DNA of 64,000 nt from Viridothelium virens. Lineage: Eukaryota; Ascomycota; Dothideomycetes; Trypetheliales; Trypetheliaceae. The DNA is taken from the NCBI GenBank assembly GCA_010094025.1, contig ML991827.1, forward strand, positions 124,001-188,000, given 5' to 3'. Shown here in pieces: positions 21,444 through 33,848 of the stretch. The translations under genes and the position numbers were made by a program. The notes under the pieces are model-generated. The model was given only the letters and a program-made list of their open reading frames with translations. It was not told where the DNA came from and did not search any database. Positions within the stretch are counted from its first letter, which is position 1. The number at the start of each line of letters is the position of its first letter.

Positions 21444-21692
21444 ATGGCCTGGGAGTTCCTCGCCAAGATTGGCGTCACGCCAGCCGCTATCCTCTTCGTC
21501 CAAACAAATCCTCAAGTTGTTCCCGAAACCCTCGTCGTCATCGTTGTCCTCTTTGTCCTGCTGCCTGGCTTTGCTTACTACGTCCACTATGTCACGAGCA
21601 AGAATCAAGGAACCTACAAACCGCCGTTCTCCGAGGGCATTCCGTTCATCACAAAGGGAAAGGGCAAGAATGCCAAAGGAGGTCGAAAATAA
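21444..21692 (+). CDS. Small single-pass membrane protein, 82 aa
   Basis: The frame encodes 82 aa: a short N-terminal amphipathic part (MAWEFLAKIGVTPAAILF), a strongly hydrophobic segment at residues ~28-48 (ETLVVIVVLFVLLPGFAYY) and a basic Lys/Gly-rich tail (KGKGKNAKGGRK). No known domain. A short protein with one membrane span and a positive tail could sit in the ER or mitochondrial inner membrane (inference). A likely intron in the 5' UTR and normal codon composition argue it is a real gene. Too short for confident family assignment. Confidence 0.55.
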   Translation: MAWEFLAKIGVTPAAILFVQTNPQVVPETLVVIVVLFVLLPGFAYYVHYVTSKNQGTYKPPFSEGIPFITKGKGKNAKGGRK

Positions 21693-22318
21693 GATAAACT
21701 CGAGTTGAAGGAATGAGAAGGAATGTTGGGCGCGATCACTTAATATGGATGCTTCGAGCAGCTGTTCCCAAGTGGTGAACAGACCACGTTGGATAGACTG
21801 CAATTTCTTCTACGCATATGTTCAGGCGTTTACAACAAATTTTCACATATTTGGCAAGGAAGTGCGCGAGAGGACTTAGTGTTGATAAAAGTCTATGCAT
21901 TTATAATGCTCGATAGATCCTCAATTCGCAGATTGCCCTGGACAGTTTTTATGTTACCCTAGCTTGAATCGCTGTAGTGACGTTGGGCGGTCGAGATGCA
22001 ATTGTCCAAACACGAGACAACATATGACTTTGCGCTGAGCGATAAGCCAGGCCCAATGAGACACCCATTTTGAATAGAGAGTTCAGGCCAGACTTTGAGC
22101 ATCTTATATTTTACCCAAGACGAACCAATTTTAATGGTTTCTTATGTTACTATTTATGGCCTAGTGTGCCCCTCCAACGACGGGCGTTCAGTTTTTGCCC
22201 ACGCTGCTAGAGCAGAATTCTATCTTTCCCCCACCACCACCTCAAGTCGCTCCTTCGCTTGCCCGCAGACTTTGTCGCCTTCCTCCCCTCACCACTATTA
22301 CAATTTCCGTTGCTCAAA
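21693..22318. other. Intergenic; TCTP promoter
   Basis: No gene. The last ~100 bases before the TCTP ATG are pyrimidine-rich (runs of CCCCCACC and TCCTCCCC), as is usual upstream of highly expressed fungal genes. Confidence 0.5.
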
Positions 22319-23199
22319 ATGATTATTTTCAAGGTGCGTCGCCTCTCAACCATCTGGACTTGGCACACAGAGCCGATACCCCGCAGAGAGATTTAGACTG
22401 ACATGTTGCCTAGGATCTTATCACTGGCGACGAGGTCTTGTCCGACTCTTATGACATTAAGGAAATCGACGGTGTTGTATATGAGGCAAATTGCAAGAAG
22501 ATCTCAATCGGTGGAGAAAATATTGGTCAGTCCATCGCGATACTCCTATACTCTCACACGGAAAGCTAGTAGTTTGGGGGCTCTCCGTCAATCCCTCCCC
22601 GGCTACGCACCATGACTTTTCCATCGCACTCATTATAATAGAGTCGGACAGGACTATGGCTTACTTATCCTTCATCTCCTAGATATCGGAGCGAACCCTT
22701 CTGCTGAAGAGGCTGATGAGGGCCTCGAGGACACCTCGCAACAGGTCATCGATGTTGTCCACAGCTTCCGATTGAACGAGACTTCCTTTGACAAGAAGAG
22801 CTACCTCGGCCATCTGAAGAGTACGTCATTCTAATTTGCCGCCCGGTTACCCCGACTCTTTCTTGGACAATTCACTTACGACTTCGCTTTAGCCTACATG
22901 AAGAAAGTCAAGGAGGCCATGAAATCCAAAGGCGCCTCTGACGAAGAAGTCAAGAAATTTGAAGAAGGTGCCCAAGGATTTGCGAAGAAGATCGTCTCCA
23001 ACTTCAAGGACTACGAGTTCTTGATTGGTGAAAGCATGGACCCCGACGGAATGTGAGTTTACAACATCTCCAATTCCGAGACGGGATTTTGTGGTATTGA
23101 CTTTGTCTACGCAGGGTCATTCTTCTCAATTACCGTGAGGATGGTGTCACGCCGTATGTCACAGTATGGAAGCACGGACTCGATGAGATGAAGGTGTAG
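22319..23199 (+). CDS. tma19: Translationally controlled tumor protein homolog (TCTP)
   Basis: Five exons: 22319-22333, 22414-22525, 22683-22820, 22893-23052 and 23115-23199. They total 510 nt, giving 169 aa, the usual TCTP length. The first exon codes only MIIFK, and the intron that splits off this tiny exon is typical of fungal TCTP genes. Diagnostic segments are [65 protein letters not shown] and the end [18 protein letters not shown] is a cytosolic, ribosome-associated protein linked to translation and stress response, called Tma19 in yeast. The pyrimidine-rich promoter fits strong expression. All phases agree. Confidence 0.95.
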
Positions 23200-23527
23200 A
23201 CGGCGACCGTTCAAGCTGTACTCGTGGTCGGCGTGGAGTGCAGGTCAGTACTCGGTGGGACACATGAGCTGGATGCAAAAATGAATTATGTTTTTGCGAT
23301 CCTCTAACCTTAGTTTCAAGCATTTCGTCGGATTAAATGTTATTGTGACATGTTGGTAAGCGCCAAGTCTGCTTGATCCCCCCCTTTGGGGTTGAACGGT
23401 GATGAAGACGCTTCCATTGTATAATGATAGTTCTTGACGTATCATGTTGTCGCATTACACATCATAATCGTACACTGTGGCCATCCTAATTCATTCCAAT
23501 CTTTGCTTAGCACTCTCCTTACCACAC
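23200..23527. other. Short intergenic gap between convergent genes
   Basis: Holds the 3' UTRs of TCTP (+) and the oxysterol-binding protein gene (-). No other signal seen. Confidence 0.5.
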
Positions 23528-26500
23528 CTAAAAGATACTTTCCAACCCCTCCCACTTCCCACTGGCCCCCAACTTCTCCCTTTCCCGCCAATACTCCCCG
23601 TTGAACTGCCAATAGCGTTCCCCCGTCTCCTTACACGTCTCCTGCCGGAACCAGCGCGGTACGAACTCCTCTCCCGCCGCCTCTCGCGCCCGCCGCTTCG
23701 CTCGTTGTTTCTCCTCCACCCGATTCTTCTCCGTCGCCGCCTTATCATACTCTCCATCTTCCATGGCGCGCTGATCAGGCCGCAGACGAGTATCTGTGGG
23801 CGCGAGGTACTGCTTCAGCCGATCGGGCGCCGCGTTCAGCGTGACGACAAACGGCGTGAGGTTGAAAGGAATCCCCTGGGGGCGCTCGTGCGCCTCCCAG
23901 ACCAGGAATGCTTTTTCGCTGCTGTTGGTAGCGGATTGTTGCGATTGCTGGAGGGCGGGCGAGATGGGCCCCTCGTAGTAGCCGGGGGTGAGGCGGGCGT
24001 AGATCTTGTCGTTCCAGCGCCCTGCGATACTCCAGCGGGGCTGCCCGCTGGCGTCGAGGACTTTGCCGGTGACTTGGTAGGCGGAGCTGGCTTTCCAGCC
24101 GCGGGCCTTGAAGTCGAGGGTGCAGACTTCGCCGGTCGAGTGGTTGCGGACCTCCATAGGGCCGTAGTTGTCGACAGTAGGGTTGCCCGTGATGATGCCG
24201 ATGACGGAAGAGGTCACTTTCTTCCAAGTATACAGCTCTGGTGTGGCATCTGGAGCAGTGGGACGCAGACGGAGGAACCAGGTGCCCAGCGGGTTGATGT
24301 CGAAGGCTTTACCATAGAATTTGGACTTGACGGCGGATTCACCCTGAAGAGGAATTGTAAGTTAGAGATATAGAATCAATCTCACGAGAGGTATGATACA
24401 TACATAGTAGTCCCATTTGGGAGATTCTGCCCAAGCAGCTCCAATGGGCGGATGATGGCTGACTTGCTCGATGAAAAAGCGGTAACCTTTGTCAGGCCTG
24501 GCGTACTCATAGGTCTCCCCCAGAAGAGGATTGAAAGGTTTGGCAACACGGCCTATGGTGGAGGCATATTCGCTGGCCGCAAAGGCAGCGACATACACCA
24601 AACGTTCGGTCGAGTCGGCACGATCAGCAGCCATGTCTAGTAGTTCAGTGTACTCCATGTCTTCTGCCACACGCTGTAGAAGCGACGTTGGCTCATTGAA
24701 TGACACAGGGAGTGTCATTTTGGTCATATCTTTGCCAATCATGGACTTGAGGATACCCTGGCAATGTTTAGCGCCAACGATGGCTGTGTAGGTTGCTGAT
24801 AGTCAATACATACCCAAAGCGAAATCCTCGGCCGGTCATCCTTGTCCATGCTCAACCTCTGTCTTGGACCATCTTCGTATCCTTTGAATGAAGGGGAAAT
24901 ATCCTTGGCCTTCTCCTCATGCAAGCTCGTAACAGTCTTAGCTGATAACGGCGGTGGTGATACCAGTGCACCACCGGACGGCGGTAGTTCTTCAGCAACT
25001 TCCACTTCTCCGGCATCGACGGCATCAAAGAATTCGTCATCTTCATCATCAGAGTCGCCCTCGGACAAATCGGCGAGGTCCGCGACTGTTTTTCTTCTGC
25101 TAAGGCTGAAGCTCGTACTTCGTATTCTACCCAGGTTCTTCTCCCCATCAATCTTGGGCTCCGCTAGAACATTTGCAAGATTATCAGCATCCTTACTGCC
25201 TGCCTGACTAGACGGGCGACTAGGGCCCTGTGAAGCTTGGCCCTCGAGGGCGTCGCGCAAAGCTCGTTTCGTCTTTCTCCGCTTGTCTTCGGACTCACTC
25301 ATCTTGTTCTGTAACTCCTCTTGCTCACGAGCCACACGTGCCATGCTGTCTTCCCACATACGCCGAACATTTGCTTCTCGTTCAAGACGATATTGCCAGT
25401 ATGCATCACGGTCTCGTGCGATTCGCAGTAGATCCCCAAGAAGCCCCTTGAGGTTGCCTACGGCAGATTCGTATGAAGAGAGACCTTGAATGACAGAAGA
25501 GTCTGAGATCGACATTGAAGGATGTTTGGATGTTTCACTTTGCAGTGCGCTGCAGACTTGAGCGAGTAAGTCGAGCTGCAGCTTTGCAGACTGCGCCGTG
25601 ATGTTGAATGCGTCCTTAGTGTGTGGTTGGACTTCGTGACTGCTTGCATCATCACCGTATTCCTCGTCTTCATCGTCCAGATCCCCCTCGATATTATTGG
25701 TGCCTGCATTTGTTGGCATGCGACTCACTTCACCGCCATCTACACTTGGATCACATCCGCTAGTAGCTGCGTCAATATCATCAACAAGGGTGCTTCCGCC
25801 CTGCCGAGAAGTCGCGTGGCTCAAAGGGATACCAACGGCAGTTCCTGGAATAAGGCCCTTTCCTTTCTCACTGCTAGCCCTCGACGAGTCCCCTTCCTTG
25901 GAACGAATCCTCTCGAATTGGTCAGTCTTTGCCTGTTTAAGAGCTTCATTCTCCTGGATTGCTCTCTTTTCCTCTTCCTTAGCCTCGTCCTTAGTCCATT
26001 GAATAGCATTGTTCAGCGACCAGTACCAGCGCTTCGCTTCAACCTGATGATTGGCTCGAAGATGGTATTTGACTGAGGACTTGCCATGAATCTCGAATCG
26101 AAGCTTATCAGATGGGTCCATGTGCAGTTTCGCGATTCTCATATTGATAGCTCCGCGGCAAGCAGAACCAGCATCATCTAACGAATTAAGTTTCCCATCG
26201 AAATTTTTGGTGCCAGTAAGAGATTACCTTGATGTTTGTAATAGCTCAGTACACCATCCTCAAGCACAAAGAATCTTAATTTCCAGCCATTGGTGTAATT
26301 TGTCCATTTCTTAAGATACCCCTTCATTTCTCGAGCTTCCTTGCTAGCCAAAGCCGGGTCGCCACCTTGTGCTCCTTGAGAGGGTTGAGAAGCTCCTGTG
26401 CCTAATATTGCCTTCTCTTGCACCCCACGTTGAGCAGCAGCTGCTGCAGGAGATTTCTTGAGAATGGCACGTGTCTTATCATCTTTGGTATAGTCTTGTG

Positions 26501-27338
26501 GAAGTTTGCCCTTGCGATCTCTTTTGAAAGGGTCTGCCCCGTTAAGCAATAATATTTGTGCCAATTTTACGTCTTTTTTCTTCGCCGCTTCATGAAGGAG
26601 AGTACCGCCGGCGTCGGCAACCTGAGAGTCCGTCGATAGTTCAGATCCATTCAAGTCAACATTGCTTCGCACCCTTGGATCCACTAGCAACTTTTCGAGA
26701 TTATCATATGAGCCAGTGCTGACCAATTGTTGGATCTTCTTGACCTGCGAATCAACGAAGATTGACCTTGCAAGTTGCAATTGCTGGTATATATCAGGAT
26801 TTCGGGCGAGATCAAGTGGCGTCTGCCCTTGATAGTTTGATATTGAATCATTGATGCCCTGTTGTTCAAGTAGCTTTCGCACCACAGGAGCTCGGCCAAG
26901 CATAGCAGCAATGTGTAGAGGTGTATTACCATCGCGATCCCGACCATTGACATCGATTGGCCCTGACCCCGAAGCAAATGATAGGACGTATTCAATGACT
27001 GGCAGCTCCGCACACTGGATTGCTAGGTGTAGGATCGAAGTGCCTTCCACTCCTGCTGAAGACCCTGTCGGTGATGTGCCCACCTCTCCATCCTGTTGCC
27101 CCTTGATTGCGCGATTGATTGCGGCAGTGTCGCCATTTCTGAGCGATTCGAAAAGTCGAAATAGGCGGACAGATTGTTCGATTGACGCGCCCTGCGCTGT
27201 CGGCGACGGTGGGGCAGCAGGTTCATCCTGTTCCATGGAAGGGCGGGAGAAGCTCGGTTGAGAGGTGTTTGGACTCATCGTCGCCGACAGATGAGGGCGA
27301 TGACGCGAGGTCTGGGAAGGAGCGTGAGAGCGCGACAT
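23528..27338 (-). CDS. Oxysterol-binding protein, ankyrin-PH-FFAT-ORD (Osh1/Osh2-like)
   Basis: Four exons, 27338-26228, 26177-24814, 24757-24404 and 24343-23528, total 3645 nt and 1214 aa. Ankyrin repeats occupy ~90-300 ([40 protein letters not shown]). A PH domain lies at ~335-430 ([20 protein letters not shown]). An FFAT-like motif [10 protein letters not shown] near residue 752 would bind VAP proteins of the ER. The ORD spans ~830-1190 with the signature EQVSHHPP near residue 922. The order matches yeast Osh1/Osh2, which carry sterols and sense PI4P at membrane contact sites. Introns are 50-60 nt. The start is the ATG at 27338; a second ATG 20 codons in is an alternative. The last exon flips from C-rich to G-rich on the coding strand. 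Confidence 0.95.
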
Positions 27339-28235
27339 TTGCGAGGTAGTTGTGGGGCCTTCTTCCGGCGTTTCAGGCTGGTGGACATCATGTTTGCTGG
27401 AGGAGCGACTTAGGAGGGAACGGGCCAGGCCCGATTTCGAGCGTTTGTGGCTGAGACACGATTGTCAGTTGTTTTTGCTTGCAATTGCCGGGAGAGGTTT
27501 GAATTGCGGCGTAGATAGGAGGATTGCTTATACAACTGTGGCTTCTGCGGCAATCCGGCATGTGGCTATGAGAGGAACTTACCTATCCATTCCGCATGTG
27601 AGACTACGACCCTGTGCCGAAGTATGCGGATGATGCCAGAGAAAATGCAAGAATGTCGGGCAAAAGTGCGACAACAGGGGTTCAGGGCATCAATTAGATA
27701 AGAAATGATGGGTGGCTACTTGCTTGAGAATAAGGTACGGTCTAAGGGACAGAATACGGATGACGCGTGGGGTAACATTACCCTACTAGTGAATTCACGG
27801 CCCGTTCAGAGATGCGCCATTGACGATGTCCCGCATCCCACCATCGAGTCAGTCGAAACAGACGGTATGATACGCATGATACGTCCGCATGAGTCGGCAG
27901 AGGGGCTATGTACTGACTTGCATTCGCCAGCCCTATCTACTTCACCCTGCGATCGTTGTTAAAATCTGGCGAGTCTCCTGCGTCCCTGTTTCAAGGCTCC
28001 TGGCACCTGGAAGCCCGGCAGTGTGATGAACTGCTTGCCAAGAAGACACTTCAACCCTGCAATTGGTAACGGTTCCGAAGAGCCGAATCTCAACGCTAAA
28101 GAACCTCTCATCCGGGTCTACGGAGTTTTATAACACACTGCCCCATTATGTACATGCAGTACTGATGCTGCAAGGTGCCATTTGCACCTTAGTCTATGCA
28201 AGATACAGTATCTAGGTATGGACTTCAATTCACCA
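27339..28235. other. Intergenic
   Basis: No gene seen. It contains the OSBP promoter and the 3' flank of the ATP12 gene. Confidence 0.5.
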
Positions 28236-29415
28236 TCAACTGCCATGGACAAGGAGGATGACACTGCCCAGTTGCCGGCGCATGTCTTCTCTTTCGACAT
28301 CATGGGTGTCTTCAACCTCCCCCCACATGCCCGTCTGCCATCGGACCTCCACGCTGGCAGCCTCGGCGGCTTCCTCAATGCCAAACCTTGCCTGCCCAGA
28401 GGAGGCTTCTCGGATATGCGAGAATTTGGAGCTCCACTCCACAAGTAAGCGTGTAGCGACCAGGAGGCTCTTGGATGCAAGTACGCCCCGTTCCAGACCC
28501 GCTAGTTCCCACGCTGGTAGGCCTGATAGCCATCCCCGAATCACTTCGGTAGTCATCTGAGGTTGCTTTTCTGGTATGATGCTGTCCGCACCCAATATGG
28601 GTTTAAGTTCCACCCCCGGCCATACATGCTGCGCTAGGAAGGTAATAATGGGCTGTGCAATCTGCATTTGTTTGTCCCTGAGACTTCCATTCTGCTGTTC
28701 AGCTGGATCATGCATGTTGGTTTCGGGGGCCCAACATAATAGTGTGTCGGTCTCTAGGTATCTCAGGGCCGTGCGGATCAGGTCATTTCGGAGTCTGCTA
28801 TTGCCCTGCTCGTCCGCGACCTGAATCTCCAGAGCACGGTTGGTCAAGGAGGTTAGAGGTATATAGTGGTGTTTGAGCGCCTGTTGTGATGATACGAGAA
28901 GATCCCACTCCAGCGCAATTGCCGCGGCCAACTGGTGCTTATTGTGAGGGATCAGCAAGACGTTCTTGGCGGCAGTGCGGACAGGTCTGCTGTCGAGCAT
29001 AACCTGGAATCCATCTGAAGATGGCTTAGCAGTCTCGTTACCGAAGGCATCTCCCACGAGGCGCCACAGCCGCGGCGGACGTACCTGCACTCTCCCTAAG
29101 CGACACCTCCTGCCAGAAGCGCTTCTGTAAAGCTGAAGCTGGTTTGGCAGGGTTTGGTCTGATCGACTGCCCCTTCTGTAGAAGGTCTAGCTGTTTGCGT
29201 TTTCGTGCGAATCGGTCGTCATACTGGGAGGAGACGGGGACGGGGGGCTCTGGGGGAGGGCCAATGCCAATGACCTTGGGAATGGCTGTCGCGGGTTGGA
29301 CCGCAGTAGTGCGCAAGCGTCGGCGTTGCCGATGGGACGATAAGCCAGGCGGACGGAGTGAAACTCTTGCCTGATGAGCGCGGAGTGATAGGCAGACCGG
29401 GTTTAGGGCTGACAT
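28236..29415 (-). CDS. atp12: ATP synthase F1 assembly factor (Atp12 family)
   Basis: Two exons, 29415-29085 and 29014-28236, give 369 aa. The 70-nt intron (GTACGT...CTTCAG) restores the Atp12 core: RFWQEVSLRES joins DGFQVMLDSRPVRT. Other family markers are LPIPHNKHQLAAAIALEWDL-like (here LLIPHNKHQLAAAIALEWD), YIPLTSLTNRALEI, LETDTLLCW and the C-terminal GLERGVLASKSLLVATRLL. The first ~50 residues are basic and hydroxylated, fitting a mitochondrial targeting sequence. Atp12 chaperones the F1 alpha subunit in the matrix. The frame runs upstream to 29442 but opens with TTG, so the ATG at 29415 is used. Diverges from the transcription-factor gene across a ~480-bp shared promoter. Confidence 0.93.
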
Positions 29416-29891
29416 TGGCGACAGGCGAGAGTGAAGAAGCAAGCAGAGGGACGATGAATGTTGGAAGAGAAGTGGTGATGCAGCTCATGGGACTGCGTGG
29501 GAGTGACTGGGCCTGGCTGGGACTGACTGTAACCTCCGCCAGGGCTGCACGCGGGCGTGGCGCACCCAGTCACCAGTGAGCATCGGTCCCGCCAGTCTTC
29601 TATTCTAGTGAGATCAACAGATCCCGGAGCCTGCTAAGCCCTGAAGGATCCGCAATCTGGGGTATTAGACGAATAGTCGGAATCTTGCCGTGACATCTCG
29701 CCCGCATGCTCCCTCCGTCCGCTGCGAGCTCCTCACGCCATGCTCCTGCTCCTGCCTGCTCTCGCTCAAAGTCCTCGGTCTGCTGGAGGAGATAATCGCA
29801 GGGGAAGATCGAACATCGGCGGCTCGAGCATTCTTGTGGACCCGGATTCTCCATATGCTTCGCGGTGGCCACACTCGCGCCTGCTCGAGGC
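29416..29891. promoter_or_regulatory. Shared divergent promoter, ATP12 and Zn2Cys6 factor
   Basis: A 476-bp gap between two divergently read starts. I see no gene in it; short frames on both strands lack motifs. Any regulatory element must serve both directions. Confidence 0.45.
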
Positions 29892-32800
29892 ATGAATACT
29901 ACCACCACTGGACCGCCTGCCTCAGAGACAGGTCAAGGCCAGCAGCGACGCGCTCTACGATTCATCACCAACCACGGCCAGCCTCACACCAAGCGGCGGC
30001 GTATCAGTCTAGCGTGAGTGACACTTCCTTCGACTCTGACTCGCAGTGGGGCTCAACAGTCGTGCATGCCTCACCGCCGAATTAGCACCGCTCTGCTCCG
30101 TGCCATCTGCTAGCTTTCGTCCCTGGCAGTAGATAAGTTAGCTAACGTCCGCTCAGTTGTGTCAACTGCCGCAAACGCAAGACAGGCTGTTCTGGCGAGC
30201 GACCCGCTTGCAAGACATGCGAGACGAACAACCAGGTCTGCGGTGGCTACGTGAACGACTCTTCCCATGCTTCCAGTGCAGCAGCCCGTACCAGCGATGC
30301 AAATCGCAGCGGAACTGGTGGAAATGCGGATAAGGAGAGACCCCCGAAACGATCTGCTGATGGCTATCCCTCGGAATCACGTAGTACGCAACAGTCGGCT
30401 GGCCAGTTTGCCAGGTCTTCTTCAGGAAACTCACGGGAGACTACCAAGATTTCACCACCTAGACTAACCGTCGGATTTCAAAAGGCCATCGAGAACTCCT
30501 CAGCGGACCCACAGCCCCAACGATTGCAGGAACAGAGCAGCCAAGATGCTGCCCTTGAATCACTGGGGCTGAACCGGAATCGCATGCCATACTTTCGATA
30601 CTTTGGACCAACAGCAATCATGCCAGGCTTCAAGCAGATGATCGTCAAAGTCAAAGAATACCGACCTGGTGGTGGCGCTACTTCGACGTCTGATCAAGGC
30701 ATTCTATCTCCATTTGTGGATGGAAGCACCACGAATCCCGCTGGTGCACACTCAATGCATTCGGCAACTCCTTCGCAGATGATCAGCGACATTCGCACTC
30801 CATTATCAATACCTTTCTACGATAGCTCACGGATGCCTCCAAGTGAACTCATAACTCACCTTTGTTCAACTTTCTTCGAACACCTTGGTTGCAATTTCCC
30901 GTTTCTCCAAAAGGAGCGTTTCATGCGCGACTTAGAGGAGAAAGAAGTCGAGGCGATTTTGGTCGATTCTGTCTGTGCAATGGCTGCGCGGTTTTCTCAG
31001 CACTCAATGCTGAAAAACTCCCACCTCAACAGTGAAGGGCAGATGGAAAAGAACCGCGTTCCGCCATCTGAATATGGTCTCGTCTTCGCCCAACGCGCTA
31101 AATCAGCCATTATCGATACTTTTTCATGTCCCAGTGTAGCCGCTGTTCAGGCAGCGCTCCTACTTGCCTACGATGAATTCGGTCGCAATCGTGATTCTGG
31201 TCTCTGGATGTACCTGGGCATTGCCATTCGAATGGCGCAAGATTTGGGCATGCAGAACCTCAACGGACTGAAGTATGAGGGACGCGACGGTCCTACGCCC
31301 AAATCTTCCCAATTGGATCCCGGCCACACGCCAATGGAAGAAAATAGAGAAGAAATTAACAATCCTAACACGACCCCTGATAAGACTCCTGAACCGCAAA
31401 CAGTTCAAGAGCAACGAGCGGTGGAGCGTGAACGTCTCGACACATTCTGGGCAGTTTTCTTTTTGGATCGAGTGATTTCCTCAGGCACAGGTCGACCAGT
31501 AACTCTCAACGACAGAGATATAGAAGTGGCTTTTCCATCAATGAATACATGTCTTCCAGGGACGGATTGGCCGACTCCTTTTTCAGCCTTAATTCGTGTC
31601 ATTCATTTGTACGGACAGGTTACAGATGTACTCAATCGAATCAAAGAAGCGACTCAAATGACACCCGATGTGCTCAAACAGCTGGCTGCCATAGAGACTC
31701 AGTTGACGCAAATCTACCAAGGCCTTCAACCTCGATTGCACTTCAATGCAGTTAATTTTCAGCACTATGTCAACGCCTCACAAGGTGGGACCTTCGTTCT
31801 CCTGCACTTCTGGTTCCATACCTTGATTGTGCTTTTGCATCAACCGACGCTACTGCATACATTTGAAGGAAAGATACAACAACTGGTATCTAACTCGAGA
31901 GAACTTTCAATGTCGAGCGCCAAGACTATGACAGATATTTTAGCCTTTGCTGAACTTACGGATGCGAAAGCGGCACTCGGGAATCCCTTTATAAGGTAAA
32001 ACATGCCAAATGATTCATTAAAGGCTGATTAGCTAAATACATAACAGTCAACCTGTCTATATTGCGGGATGCGCGTTTCTGAATGAGACTTTGATCCATA
32101 CGGCATCTTCTAACCCTCAATCGCGTACTGCGAGCCCAGCTCCCACTTCAACTGTTGACCCTGGAGAGAACCGCGCGTTACCCATCACTACTAGCGAAGA
32201 CCACGTTAGTCTCAAGGTCCATGAAAAGGTCAGTGTAAGCAGCTCCAGGCTTGACTCGAAGCAGCTCGCCAAGCACACACTGCTCGTCCGTGCGGCAAAT
32301 GAGAATTATCAACGTTGCCATCGAGCATTGGAAAACTTGGAGCATTACTGGGCAGGGACAAAGTATATTCTCACTGTCCTTGATCAAAAAGCAAAGGGAA
32401 TTGGTGAACCTGTGCTTTACACTAAAGAGGAGATGGAGTGCGCGCTCGAATTACCATGTCGCGAACCAGCCTTCACCTCGCCTGGATGGAGACGCAAGAC
32501 CTCGTGGGAAAGTCACGCTTCGGACTCGCAGAGCGGCACACCCAGTTGGGGACCCGTCGTCGGCCCGTCACAACTCCCATCCAATATGATAGGAGCCAGT
32601 CCAAAGCTTCCGAATGTGGATATGACCAATGGTGAGTCGTCACAATCTGTTGGAATTATAAAGATCAGTTTCAAGTTCTCCTTGCCAAAATGAATTCGTG
32701 CTAACGCAAGTAGCGATCGGATGGTCTTTGACAGGAACAATGAATTCCCCAAGCTCTAGCCTTGCTTTCCTTTACCCAAATTCCGGTTCAAACAATGTCA

Positions 32801-33420
32801 ATAACCCTCCCAATAGGCCTCGGCAGCAGCAACAGCAGCAACATGGTCTCCCAACCTCTCAGGCAAGCCCTGCCTTCACCGACTCGACTCGTCCTTCGCC
32901 ATCTACTAGTAATTATGTAGCCTCGCCACCGGCGGTGTATGGGGAGTCCGCCATACATTCGAACTATGGTCGTGGATTAGATACTAGTCCCTACGGGCAA
33001 AATATCTTGAGCTGGGGCAACTATTCCAATACCACCGATCAACCCAACCGTTCGCAGAATAAATCAAATTCCGCGACTGTTGGGAGGTTTCCTGGCCCCA
33101 TGAATCCACAAGCATTTTCTGCCTCCCCTCAACAGCCCAACCTATACCGCAACAACTCCCAAGAACCACAATACACGCACGCACGTTCTGGTGCTGTCCC
33201 TCCAATGGGTTTTCCATCAGGAGCCGCAGCTCCCGAAGTCAATCATTTCGGTGACATGACAATTGAGAGTCAGGACATCGACATGAGCGCTTTGGGTAAC
33301 GAGATGATGCCCTTGCTTGAATATCTTCCCCAGGACTTCTTCAACAATTTTGACGTTGGCGACGGGAACATGTATCCACAACAGCTCAGTCCCAATTCAA
33401 CGGGTACTAAGCTTGAATGA
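29892..33420 (+). CDS. Zn2Cys6 fungal-specific transcription factor
   Basis: Four exons, 29892-30013, 30157-31995, 32048-32631 and 32714-33420, total 3252 nt and 1083 aa. The zinc cluster spans Cys42, 45, 52, 59, 62 and 69 (CX2CX6CX6CX2CX6C), preceded by the basic KRRRISLA. The 143-nt intron interrupts the codon just before the first Cys. A conserved PYFRYFGPTAIMPGFKQM segment lies near residue 225, then the fungal_trans regulatory domain (ITHLCSTFFEHLGCNFPFL; AVQAALLLAYDEFG; RDSGLWMYLGIAIRMAQDLG; RLDTFWAVFFLDR). The C-terminus is Gln/Ser/Pro-rich (with a QQQQQQ run) and ends acidic/hydrophobic, a probable activation domain. Nuclear. Target genes are unknown; I do not assign a named ortholog. 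Confidence 0.9.
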
Positions 33421-33848
33421 ACACACCTCTTTACTGCCACACTTGATTTCAAAAGGTGGGAGTCATGTATAGAAGTATGTTACATCTTTCTTGGATATGC
33501 TTTTCTCATCTTTTCTGATCTTTTTTGGATCTTCTTCATGTTGTTCGGTTTGATGTACCAGAGCACTCACGATGACTTTTGGAGGAAGATTCATCGGCGG
33601 GTCCATTTGCGTAACATTTCGAGCAGACCTCCTGCACCTCCTAGCTGCTCATGCCTTGCGTGCGTATAGCTAATCTCAAGGGAATGAGGCGACTCAGTTC
33701 TGGTCTTTGCGTGGCAAGCTTGGCGGCTTTTGGGAGGATCCCGTAGTATCCTATCTACGCTTCCCGTCGAGATACCCTATGAACTATGATGAACGATTCG
33801 ATGTCACATTCTTTCTCATTATGGTCTTTTCAAAATAAGAGCGCGCGT
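33421..33848. other. Intergenic between convergent genes
   Basis: 3' UTR space. A TCTTTTCTGATCTTTTTTGG-type T-rich stretch near 33510-33530 is the only notable composition. No gene. Confidence 0.45.

Noticed and set aside
23477-24373. 298-aa plus-strand frame opposite the OSBP gene
   Set aside because: It lies opposite the conserved ORD. Its Pro/Leu/Arg-rich sequence reflects the base skew, not a domain.
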